The notes beneath the pieces were generated by a model that made no database searches, had not been told where the DNA came from, and saw nothing but the letters and a program-made list of their open reading frames with translations. This document shows positions 16,875 to 24,318 of a DNA stretch of 64,000 nt, one piece after another; position 1 is the stretch's first letter, and each line of letters starts with the position of its first letter. Origin of the DNA: Rhizobium sp. WYCCWR10014 (GTDB lineage: Bacteria > Pseudomonadota > Alphaproteobacteria > Rhizobiales > Rhizobiaceae). The stretch covers positions 83,569 through 147,568 of the forward strand of contig NZ_LXFU01000027.1 in NCBI RefSeq assembly GCF_001657485.1, written 5' to 3'. A program made the position numbers and the translations under genes.

Positions 16875-17189
16875 TCATAGTCGATGTACAACTTTTGGGA
16901 ATCGGATCGTTAGGGAGCCCGGCCGGCGACGATGAGCGCGCTCATGCCGCCGCAAGATCTCCGTTGCCGGATCAAGCGTCGCCCGCAGAGCGCGGGTCAA
17001 GGCGCCGGTCCCCGCAGCGACCTCGAGAACGCTGCCTGGTTTCGACCGGTCGGCGACGACTGCCATCTCCGAGGCATAGGGTTCGAAAAGGATCGGCACG
17101 AGAAGGGTCTCGTAAAGGTCGGCGACGCCTTCCTCGAAAGGCGCGATAGAAGAGGCCGATGCGGCGCGGGTGCCGCCTTCGATATCCAT
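16875..17189 (-). pseudogene. Truncated class I SAM methyltransferase
   Basis: The N-terminal part of a UbiE-like methyltransferase is clear, including the SAM-binding motif VLEVAAGTGALTRAL. After DPATEI the frame leaves the expected fold and runs into a short Arg-rich tail (LRRHERAHRRRPG) before a stop. About 105 residues remain where the family has 250 or more. It is most likely a remnant from a deletion. Confidence 0.6.
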
Positions 17190-17270
17190 GGAAATCGCCA
17201 CTCACAAGCCTCCGAACCTCAGCTTCGTCAGTCAGGAAATATGCTTGAATACGCTGATGTCTACGGGGTC

Positions 17271-17337
17271 AGACCTTAGTCCCAACCCTGTCGGACCGAA
17301 GTCCCTGGGGTGGAACGCGCGTCGGACTCGCGCCGTT
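17271..17337 (+). promoter_or_regulatory. EcfG-type promoter with two 12-bp boxes upstream of the 58-aa protein gene
   Basis: -35 GGAAC at 17312-17316 and -10 CGTT at 17334-17337, with a 17-bp spacer, match the EcfG consensus exactly. Boxes AGACCTTAGTCC (17271-17282) and GGACCGAAGTCC (17293-17304) lie upstream, 22 bp apart and 7 bp from the -35. This mirrors the DUF1236 promoter. Confidence 0.7.
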
Positions 17338-17364
17338 TCGAACGATACTGAAGGAGATCCGAAC

Positions 17365-17541
17365 ATGAACCAGAGTCATAGATCCCGAGTGAATGACGCC
17401 TGTAACGCGTCCGTCTTCGCACTTGTTATCGTTCTGGCCGCCCTTCTCTACATCTTCGGTGCAGCCATGTCCGGCGATACCGCAGCGTTGACCCAGAGCG
17501 TAACGGGCGCCGAGGTGTTCGATACCAGGAATGTGCCCTGA
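17365..17541 (+). CDS. Small membrane protein, 58 aa, under an EcfG-type promoter
   Basis: GAAGGAGATCCGAAC precedes the ATG. The product (MNQSHRSRVNDACN...) has one hydrophobic helix (about 17-35, SVFALVIVLAALLYIFGAA) and a polar C-terminal tail. It lies 62 bp upstream of the histidine kinase gene and may be cotranscribed with it, which would place the two-component pair under stress control too. The function is unknown. Confidence 0.65.
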   Translation: MNQSHRSRVNDACNASVFALVIVLAALLYIFGAAMSGDTAALTQSVTGAEVFDTRNVP

Positions 17542-17603
17542 TGCTGTTTGGAAAACTCTAAAGACGCGTTAGGTTAATCGGGCAGTCTCTTACCGGTATC
17601 AAA

Positions 17604-18992
17604 ATGAATTGGCTTCGCCGCTGGAATGCCCGCTCACTCGCCTCCCAGTTCTTCATCGCGGGTGGGCTCATCTCGATCGCCGCCATGTTCGTGGTGGGCT
17701 TTTTTGTGAGCCACCTGATAGAGGAGACCGTCATCCACAATTCGGGGGCGGCGACGGCGCTCTATGTGGACAGCGTGATCGCGCCGCTACTTCCCAATAT
17801 GCAAACAGAGTCGCTGCTGGACGACGTAAGTGCTCAGGCTCTGGACGAAACACTCGGTCAAGGTGCCCTCGGCAAGCGTCTTGTTTCTTTCAAGTTGTGG
17901 CGAAGCGACGGCACCATCCTCTATTCCAACGAGAAGGAGCTGGTGGGCAAAACGTTTGCGGTCAGCGACAAGCTGCAGAGGGCATTCGCAGGATCTCTTG
18001 TCGCCCGCTACGAAATCGCCAGCGATCCGGAAAGCGACAAGGAGCGCGCGCTCGGCAAGCCGCTGATGGAAATCTATAACCCGGTGCTCCAGCCATGGTC
18101 CGGACAGGCGGTCGCCGTCCTTGAGTTCTACGAGACAGCAGAAGGACTGGGCGATAGTCTGGCGCATGCCAGGCTCCGGAGCTGGGGTGCCGTCGCCGCC
18201 CTCACGGCGACCTTTTTCCTTGTTCTCTCCGTTCTCGTGTTCCGGGGTAGCCGCACGATAGAGGCGCAACGCAAGGATCTCAAAGAACGAGTCACCGAAC
18301 TGTCTGCGCTGCTGGCGGAAAACCGCGGACTCCAGCGGCGCTTGCAGCGCGCCTCCCAGCGGGCGGCGGCGCTGAACGAAACATATTTGCGCGGCATCGG
18401 TGCCGATCTGCACGACGGTCCGGCCCAGCACATTGCCTATGCCTCATTGCGCCTGGACAGCGACGTGTTGATCAATGCGTCCACCCAGCCAGAAGCGCGC
18501 GAAAAGGAACTTGCCTGGATACGCTCGAGCCTTGCAGAAGCGATGACAGAGATCCGCAGTATCTGCAGCGGACTGGTGCTTCCGCAGATCGAGAAATCCT
18601 CAATCACCGAGATCGTCACGCGGGTCATCGACGCGCATCAACACAAGACCGAAAGCCATGTCGAAACGATTGTCGACGAGGATGGGCCGGAACTTCCCCC
18701 CGCCGTGAAGATCTGTATCTATCGCTTCGTTCAAGAAGCCTTGAACAACGCCTATCGCCACGGCGGCGGCGTTCAGCAGACGGTCAGGGCCGTCTCGCAT
18801 AAGGGTCATGTCCGTGTCGAGGTCAGCGATCGCGGCGACGGCTTCGATCCGACCGAGGTGAGGCCAACGAGCCTCGGCCTCGTGGGGTTGCGGGAGCGCA
18901 TCGACAGTCTGGGAGGATCTTTCGACATCAGGACAGGCGAAGGAGGAACGACCGTGACCATGATCTTCGAGCCAATGGAAGTGGGAGAGTAA
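17604..18992 (+). CDS. Membrane sensor histidine kinase (NarX/UhpB type)
   Basis: The 462-aa protein has a TM helix at about 17-38, a periplasmic sensor of about 150 residues, and a second TM at about 192-215. A cytoplasmic coiled coil (to about 260) follows, then a HisKA_3 dimerisation segment with phospho-acceptor His270 in GADLHDGPAQH. The HATPase domain shows EALNNAYRHGGG and DRGDGFDP. It should phosphorylate the LuxR-type regulator encoded 2 bp downstream. The signal is unknown. No strong ribosome site is visible. Confidence 0.88.
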   Translation: MNWLRRWNARSLASQFFIAGGLISIAAMFVVGFFVSHLIEETVIHNSGAATALYVDSVIAPLLPNMQTESLLDDVSAQALDETLGQGALGKRLVSFKLWRSDGTILYSNEKELVGKTFAVSDKLQRAFAGSLVARYEIASDPESDKERALGKPLMEIYNPVLQPWSGQAVAVLEFYETAEGLGDSLAHARLRSWGAVAALTATFFLVLSVLVFRGSRTIEAQRKDLKERVTELSALLAENRGLQRRLQRASQRAAALNETYLRGIGADLHDGPAQHIAYASLRLDSDVLINASTQPEAREKELAWIRSSLAEAMTEIRSICSGLVLPQIEKSSITEIVTRVIDAHQHKTESHVETIVDEDGPELPPAVKICIYRFVQEALNNAYRHGGGVQQTVRAVSHKGHVRVEVSDRGDGFDPTEVRPTSLGLVGLRERIDSLGGSFDIRTGEGGTTVTMIFEPMEVGE

Positions 18993-18994
18993 GG

Positions 18995-19618
18995 ATGACA
19001 GCAATCACCATCGGCGTCGTGGACGATCATCCGCTTTTTCGCGAGGGTGTAACGCGTAGCCTCTCTGAGATCAGCGGCTTTATCGTCGTTGGCGAGGGGG
19101 CCAGCAGCGATGACGCCGCGATGATCGCTTCGGACAACCACCCCGACATCATGCTCCTTGACGTCTCGATGCCCGGCGGCGGACTGTCGGCGATCAGTGA
19201 CGTCCTGGCGCGGAGCCCGACAACGAAAGTGCTGATGTTGACGGTATCCGAGGAGGTGGACACTTTACTAGGAGCTCTGCAACGGGGCGCGATGGGTTAT
19301 GTTCTGAAAGGTGTCGGTTCGCGTGGCCTCGCCGAAGCAATCCAAACCGTCCTGCGTGGCTCGCGATATATCTCGCCGACGATGTCGGCGAAAGTCATGG
19401 AAAATTCCTTGAATGGCGGAGCCTCCGACAAAAGCAGCCTGACGCCACGGGAACGCGAGGTGATGGATCTTGTCGCTCAAGGCCTGTCAAACAAGCATAT
19501 CGGCTTGCGTCTCAGCCTGCAGGAAAAGACTGTGAAGCACCATATGACCCAGATTCTGAGCAAGCTCGGCGCCTCAAACAGGACTGAAGCGGCTCTACAA
19601 TGGCGCGAACGCCGCTGA
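18995..19618 (+). CDS. LuxR/NarL-type response regulator
   Basis: The 207-aa regulator has a receiver domain (acidic pair Asp10/Asp11, phospho-acceptor Asp56 in LLDVSMPGG, conserved Lys in YVLKG) and a C-terminal LuxR helix-turn-helix (LTPREREVMDLVAQGLSNKHIG). It starts 2 bp after the kinase stop with GGGAGAGTAAGG before the ATG. NarL-type regulators bind short inverted repeats, often in tandem. The 12-bp boxes clustered at 15.0-20.3 kb are therefore natural candidate targets, though this is inference. Confidence 0.9.
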   Translation: MTAITIGVVDDHPLFREGVTRSLSEISGFIVVGEGASSDDAAMIASDNHPDIMLLDVSMPGGGLSAISDVLARSPTTKVLMLTVSEEVDTLLGALQRGAMGYVLKGVGSRGLAEAIQTVLRGSRYISPTMSAKVMENSLNGGASDKSSLTPREREVMDLVAQGLSNKHIGLRLSLQEKTVKHHMTQILSKLGASNRTEAALQWRERR

Positions 19619-19644
19619 AAAGGACATCGCCCGATTATCACGCT

Positions 19645-20139
19645 TCAGCGAAGAAAGCGGCTCAGCCGGCGGGCATCGTTGGCCGTTGCCTGTCTATTTA
19701 TGATCGTCCGGCCCTTCGAGTCCTTCATAATGTAGCGGCCGCGCTGCAGGACTTCCGTGATGCCATTCGAATGACGGACGTCGATCGAGCCATCGGACGC
19801 TGCCGTCGCTTTCGCTTCCGATCCTGCTGACGATCCCGTGCTAGAGGTAGAAGATCCCCTACCGGAGGAATTTCCGCCGGAAGAATTGCCACCATTGCCA
19901 TTCCCGGAACCGCTGTTGCCATTCCCTCCCCCGTTGCCATTGCCGTTACCGCCGCCGTTGCCATTCCCTCCACCATTGCCGTTGCCATTCCCGTTGTTGC
20001 CGTCCTTTGCCTGCGCAAAGTCCACCGCCAGAACAGGAAGGGAACCGCCGAAATTCAAACTGGCTGGTGATGCGGCAGCGACGAGGGCGACCGCGGCGCC
20101 GCCGCCCAATCTTAGAAAATCGCGTTTCCGGATATTCAT
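19645..20139 (-). CDS. Exported Gly/Asn/Ser-repeat protein
   Basis: The 164-aa product begins with a Tat-like leader (IRKRDFLRLGGGAAVALVAAA). A low-complexity region of GNGNGGG-type and then NSSGG-type repeats covers about residues 46-105. A compact C-terminal domain of about 50 residues (IDVRHSNGITEVLQRGRYIM) follows. Such architecture suggests a secreted or surface structural protein with a small anchoring domain. It converges on the response regulator, 26 bp away. Palindromic boxes lie upstream. The function is unknown. Confidence 0.65.
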   Translation of the reverse strand: MNIRKRDFLRLGGGAAVALVAAASPASLNFGGSLPVLAVDFAQAKDGNNGNGNGNGGGNGNGGGNGNGNGGGNGNSGSGNGNGGNSSGGNSSGRGSSTSSTGSSAGSEAKATAASDGSIDVRHSNGITEVLQRGRYIMKDSKGRTIINRQATANDARRLSRFLR

Positions 20140-20225
20140 GCCATAGCCTCGTTCGTCCGTTCCTCGCGGTTTCCCATAAAATATATGACGTATGCTTTCT
20201 CGCTGTTCCGAATAAATAATGCAAC

Positions 20226-20260
20226 CGACCTAGGTAGTAGCGTCGGCAAGACTTTGGTCC
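20226..20260 (-). promoter_or_regulatory. Palindromic boxes upstream of the Gly/Asn-repeat protein
   Basis: AGACTTTGGTCC (20249-20260) is a near-perfect copy of the 12-bp box seen at 15-17 kb. A weaker copy, CGACCTAGGTAG, lies at 20226-20237, 23 bp away. A GGAAC (minus, 20205-20209) lies 16 bp further, not 7, and has no good -10, so the promoter itself is not assigned. Confidence 0.4.
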
Positions 20261-20436
20261 GGCTTGCCCCCCGATTGCAATGCTCGTCATCGGAAAAGGG
20301 CCGTGCGATGTCATCGTAAGCGCGAGTTTGCTGACCTCTGTTCAATCCTTTCGGTGTTAAACGCGGAAGCATTTCTATGGAACTTCTTTCCCTGTCGTCG
20401 CTTTGATTATCGAAGTGCAACAGAGGAAAAATCCCA

Positions 20437-20934
20437 ATGGCAAATCCGAACGACTCCCCGGCAGTGCAGTCGATGCAAAAAGAGCAGGCAGAGCAGCGGA
20501 AGCTGGCGCGAAAAGGCGAACTCGACAAAGCAATCGAGGATACCTTTCCGGCGTCCGACCCGGTGTCAGCCACCCACACCTCCATTCCCGCCGGCCGCAG
20601 CGACGTCGAGGCGGCTGAGCGTGTGAAGCGGGAGCCAGATCCCACCAGGCTGGACGAGGAGTTTCCACTCGTGGATCAAGCCCTACGTTCAAGCGGTGAA
20701 ACCGCCCGCTCCTCCGAAGGATCTCATGTGGATCGCGAAGAAATGCGCGCGCTTCAGAAGGAAGCCGGTCGGATGGCGGAATCTGCTTCGGAGCTGGCTT
20801 CTGGAACAGCCCGCCTGGCAAAGGCGGAAGCACGCACATTCGTCCATGACCTCGAGGATCGCATACGCCGGCAGCCGCTGACAGCCGCAGCGATCGTCGC
20901 CGGCATCGCCTTCGTCTTCGGCGCGACGCGTTGA
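20437..20934 (+). CDS. DUF883/YqjD-like stress-associated protein
   Basis: The 165-aa protein has an N-terminal segment with the recurrent rhizobial motif LDKAIEDTFPASDPVSAT (about 29-46). A long charged amphipathic helix covers about 105-150. The short C-terminal hydrophobic anchor (RIRRQPLTAAAIVAGIAF) is typical of YqjD/ElaB proteins, which tether to the inner membrane. It may associate with ribosomes or respond to stress, as known for that family. A GGAAC lies 54 bp upstream but the matching -10 is poor. A hairpin lies about 100 bp downstream. Confidence 0.65.
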   Translation: MANPNDSPAVQSMQKEQAEQRKLARKGELDKAIEDTFPASDPVSATHTSIPAGRSDVEAAERVKREPDPTRLDEEFPLVDQALRSSGETARSSEGSHVDREEMRALQKEAGRMAESASELASGTARLAKAEARTFVHDLEDRIRRQPLTAAAIVAGIAFVFGATR

Positions 20935-21036
20935 GGAGCCAAGTGACAGTCGGCTCGCTCGATCACCCCGAGGGGAATCGACCCGCGGGACATTACGGTG
21001 TGGAGAGCCGCCACCATTAGGACGATTGCGGGCGGT

Positions 21037-21059
21037 CTCCTGAGGACGAAACTCAGGAG
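21037..21059 (+). terminator. Hairpin upstream of xthA, possible terminator
   Basis: CTCCTGAG (21037-21044) and CTCAGGAG (21052-21059) pair perfectly around a 7-nt loop. CTCTTCTAG follows rather than a clean T-tract, so termination would be weak. It could instead lie in the xthA leader, as its end is about 40 nt before the GTG start. Confidence 0.45.
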
Positions 21060-21101
21060 CTCTTCTAGAGTCCCGTGCGTGCTTCGACTTCCGAGGGCAT
21101 C

Positions 21102-21896
21102 GTGAAAATCGCAACCTACAATGTCAACGGGATCAATGGGCGGCTAGACATCCTGCTTCGCTGGCTCAAGGAGGACGCCCCTGATGTGGTTTGCCTCCAG
21201 GAACTGAAGACAGACGATGCCAGGTTTCCGCGAAAGGAGATCGAACGAGCCGGGTACGGCGCCATCTGGCATGGGCAGAGATCCTGGAACGGGGTTGCGA
21301 TCCTGGCAAAAGGCAAGATACCGATCCTGACGCGGCGCGGTCTCCCCGGTGATCCTGACGACACTCACAGCCGGTATATCGAAGCTGCCGTCGACGGCAT
21401 GCTGATCGGATGCCTGTATCTTCCCAACGGCAATCCGTTTCCAGGAGTAAAATTCGATTACAAGCTGCGCTGGTTCCGCCGCCTACAGGTGTACGCCGCC
21501 GAACTCCTCGAGCTCGAGGTGCCTTCGATCCTGGCCGGTGATTTCAACGTCATGCCGACGGAGATCGACGTCTACAAGCCGGAACGCTGGCTGGACGACG
21601 CCCTCTTCAGGCCGGAAGTGCGCAGGGTCTATGCTGATCTTGTCGCTGAGGGCTGGACCGATGCCGTCAGACATCTGCATCCAGAGGAGCGCATCTACAC
21701 CTTCTGGAAATACTGGCGGAACAGCTTCGAACGTGATGCAGGGCTCCGGATCGACCACTTCCTGCTCAGTCCGGCAGTCGCCCCGCTGCTTCGATCGGCA
21801 ACAGTCAGGAGAAAGCCGCGCAGCTGGGAGCATACGAGCGACCACGCGCCCGTCATGATCGAGCTCGACGTTTCCGAAGCTGGAGCCGATCTATAA
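21102..21896 (+). CDS. xthA: Exodeoxyribonuclease III
   Basis: The 264-aa protein is an exonuclease III-type AP endonuclease acting in base excision repair. Motifs in order are IATYNVNGI (metal-binding Asn), LQELKTDD (Glu), LAGDFNVMPTEID (Asp/Asn) and the C-terminal SDHAPV (catalytic Asp-His). I place the start at GTG 21102 (product begins MKIATYNVNG), since exonuclease III usually starts there and GAGGGC precedes it. An upstream GTG at 21075 would add nine residues. Confidence 0.9.
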   Translation: MKIATYNVNGINGRLDILLRWLKEDAPDVVCLQELKTDDARFPRKEIERAGYGAIWHGQRSWNGVAILAKGKIPILTRRGLPGDPDDTHSRYIEAAVDGMLIGCLYLPNGNPFPGVKFDYKLRWFRRLQVYAAELLELEVPSILAGDFNVMPTEIDVYKPERWLDDALFRPEVRRVYADLVAEGWTDAVRHLHPEERIYTFWKYWRNSFERDAGLRIDHFLLSPAVAPLLRSATVRRKPRSWEHTSDHAPVMIELDVSEAGADL

Positions 21897-21920
21897 GCCG
21901 CGATGTCGATCGCGAGCGAG

Positions 21921-21945
21921 GGAACCTGTGACGCCGCCGAGAGTT
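21921..21945 (+). promoter_or_regulatory. EcfG-type promoter upstream of the 60-aa protein gene
   Basis: GGAAC (21921-21925), a 16-bp spacer and AGTT (21942-21945) give the same -35/-10 pair and spacing as the DUF1236 promoter. No 12-bp box lies upstream, so this would be a plain general-stress promoter. Confidence 0.5.
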
Positions 21946-22002
21946 AGCCCAAAGCGCGGGATGGCATTCCTGCCCCGCATTTTCCAACCGGAAGTAACCG
22001 CT

Positions 22003-22185
22003 ATGGACGAAAGCAAGAACTACCTGAACACCGACGAGATCCAGGCCGACGACCAATTGTCGCCGAAGCCGGTCGAAGGCAAGGATCCACCAAGGCGGGT
22101 GCGCAGAAGCGAGGAAGCTATCGCCGAAGGCTCTGACGACACCGAGCGCGTCCGGGTTCCGCCCCCCGTTCCGAATCCCGATTGA
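22003..22185 (+). CDS. Small acidic protein, 60 aa
   Basis: The frame starts MDESKNYLNTDEIQ and encodes a hydrophilic, probably disordered protein rich in Asp, Glu and Pro, with no membrane segment. GGAAG lies 8 bp before the ATG. An EcfG-type promoter 57 bp upstream suggests induction in the general stress response. The function is unknown. It converges on the flavoprotein gene. Confidence 0.5.
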   Translation: MDESKNYLNTDEIQADDQLSPKPVEGKDPPRRVRRSEEAIAEGSDDTERVRVPPPVPNPD

Positions 22186-22233
22186 TCTGTCGCAGGGCTC
22201 CATCTCGAAGTGGCTCCGATTACCGGCATAACC

Positions 22234-24318
22234 TCATTTGTCGGCACCAAGATCATAGATGCGGCCTGTCAGCCAGGCTGGCCAGTCTCGCTCGAAGAAG
22301 GACCTGGCGCTTTCATCGAATGTGCGGTTCGCACGCGTTGAAAGCCTGATCTCATCCCCATCAAGACGAACAATAATCTGCTCTTTGCGATGCGCTTCGC
22401 GTTCCTTCCGGAAGCGATAATCCTGCAACGGCCCTGAGCGCGCCAGCGGAAGCGATTCGCCCTCCGCATCGCATATCGCCCGCGCACCACGGCTGCCGCC
22501 TCCATTGCGAATGAAGAAATCAAGCGCGCTGAGCACGGCTTCCGACGCAAGTGCCATATGCCGCCATTGCACGCATCGAACCGCCTCCGCTGCGCGACCG
22601 TAGGCAATGCCGTCGGCGCGAATTTCAGCGTTCAGTTTCCGCGCTTCGACCAAGGCTCTGCCTACGCTCTCCTGATCGCAGATGATGCCAGCCTTCTCGC
22701 TCATTCGTGCCTGCACTGCCAAGCGGATTGATTTGACGGTGAGCGGGCTGTCCTTGCGAAGGCCGGCAAGGAGGTCGGCGATGCCCGCCTCTGCGATATC
22801 GGTTATATCCCCCGTGGGGTGCCGCTTTGCCCTGCCGCTGGCGCTGATGTGCTCTGCCGCGCGCGTACCGAAGACTTGCCCGGCATTGAGCGCTGCTCCA
22901 CCCGGCCTCGTCACGCCGTGTGTGCCCGCTGCTTCTCCGACAGCGTAACAGCCGCCGAGACTGCTGCGGCCCCAGGTATCGACCATGATGCCGCCGTTCA
23001 TGTGCTGATTGTTGACCGCAAATTCCAGCGGCTCCTCGGCGATATCGATCTTGTAGCGGCGGTAGAGCTCGATCGCGAGCGGGTTCATATGCTTCAAGCG
23101 ATCGATCGGCATGTCCTGGTCGGCGCCGGCCTTGCCGAGATAGTCGCGGACGTCTTCGTCCAGTCTTTCCAGGCTGAACGGCAGGTCGCCCGGCATGGAT
23201 AGGGGATTGCGATTGAAATCCATAAAGACGCGCCGCCCTGCGGCGGTTTCTCGGGAGATGGCAAGGTCTACCAGGCTCGAGCCGAAATCGAGCATGCGCG
23301 TCGCGTGAAATGGCCACTGATAGCCCTTGCGAAAGACGTTCGAAGCCAGCTCCTGCGTGCTGCGGTAGTATTCTGCCAGGAAATGGTGTTCGGCGCCGTC
23401 TGAATCGAGCGAGTAGATATGCGGGATCGCCTGGACGTAGGTGCCCGACAGATTCCACGGGAATCCTTCCCTGCGCGTTCCGATGCCGAACTGGCTTTCG
23501 GTCAGGTTGACGAATTCGGCGCCTGCCTCGAGCGCCAATCCGAAAGAGCCGAAGCAGCCGTTGGGATAAACGCTGTCGCGATAGAGTTCGCCCGGCCCGC
23601 CGGCGGCGAGCACGATCAAGCCACTGACGAACAGCGCTATGCCCAGCGGGTTCTCCTCCCTGCGGTCGCTGGCGCGCATGGCGACTATCCCGACCACATG
23701 GCGGTCATCGCCATCGCCCCCGATGAGGATCCTTACCGCGGTGGTCTGGTTATAGAACGGCACTCCGAGCCGGAGCGCCTCCTCGGCCAGCACCTTGACC
23801 ATCAGGCGCGAGGTGCGTGGACCGCAACTGGTAGCGCGGCCGACTTCGTCATGGTCGGTCTGATATCTGAGCGTTCCGCCCAGCGGATCCTGCGGCAGCG
23901 GCAGGCCTAAGAACTGGAGCGATGCCATCATTCTGGACGAGCCCACAGCCTCGACATAGGCCGTGTCCTCGTCCATTGCGCCGCCGCTGCGGATGGCGCG
24001 GGCCATCGCCTTGTAATTGTCGCCTTGATCCGCCGTATTTGCAGTGTGAAGGGTCTGCTTGTCGGATCCCGAACAAGCCGAGGTTCCCCCCCATGCGCTT
24101 TGGCTGATAATGACGACGTCATCGCCGCGCCGCTTCATTTCCATCGCGGCTCGCAGACCTGCCGCGCCGGATCCGACGACGACGCAACCGGCCCGATAGA
24201 TCGGCACCTCGAGGCCGGCGAGCCGGATCACTTCCGAAGGGGCGGGCTCGGTTGGGAGCCGCGGCATGTCGACATCGGTCAGTGCGTCAAGAATGTCCTG
24301 CGGAACGTCTATGGTCAT
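22234..24318 (-). CDS. FAD-dependent oxidoreductase, fumarate reductase/SdhA-like
   Basis: The 694-aa flavoprotein has an N-terminal dinucleotide-binding motif (VVVGSGAAGLRAAME, about 46-60) and the FAD loop SAWGGTSACSGSDKQT. A middle capping domain and a late GGIMVDTWGRSSLGGCYAVG segment follow, as in SdhA/FrdA, L-aspartate oxidase and related dehydrogenases. No covalent-FAD His motif is obvious. It is the last gene of the operon, with its ATG overlapping the Gfo/Idh/MocA stop by 4 nt. It probably oxidises or reduces a C-C bond of a pathway intermediate; the substrate is unknown. Confidence 0.75.
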   Translation of the reverse strand: MTIDVPQDILDALTDVDMPRLPTEPAPSEVIRLAGLEVPIYRAGCVVVGSGAAGLRAAMEMKRRGDDVVIISQSAWGGTSACSGSDKQTLHTANTADQGDNYKAMARAIRSGGAMDEDTAYVEAVGSSRMMASLQFLGLPLPQDPLGGTLRYQTDHDEVGRATSCGPRTSRLMVKVLAEEALRLGVPFYNQTTAVRILIGGDGDDRHVVGIVAMRASDRREENPLGIALFVSGLIVLAAGGPGELYRDSVYPNGCFGSFGLALEAGAEFVNLTESQFGIGTRREGFPWNLSGTYVQAIPHIYSLDSDGAEHHFLAEYYRSTQELASNVFRKGYQWPFHATRMLDFGSSLVDLAISRETAAGRRVFMDFNRNPLSMPGDLPFSLERLDEDVRDYLGKAGADQDMPIDRLKHMNPLAIELYRRYKIDIAEEPLEFAVNNQHMNGGIMVDTWGRSSLGGCYAVGEAAGTHGVTRPGGAALNAGQVFGTRAAEHISASGRAKRHPTGDITDIAEAGIADLLAGLRKDSPLTVKSIRLAVQARMSEKAGIICDQESVGRALVEARKLNAEIRADGIAYGRAAEAVRCVQWRHMALASEAVLSALDFFIRNGGGSRGARAICDAEGESLPLARSGPLQDYRFRKEREAHRKEQIIVRLDGDEIRLSTRANRTFDESARSFFERDWPAWLTGRIYDLGADK

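Noticed and set aside
20379..20402. GGAAC followed by CGCT upstream of the DUF883-like gene, as an EcfG promoter
   Set aside because: The spacing to any NGTT-like -10 is off (15 bp to CGCT). It is much weaker than the three promoters called.
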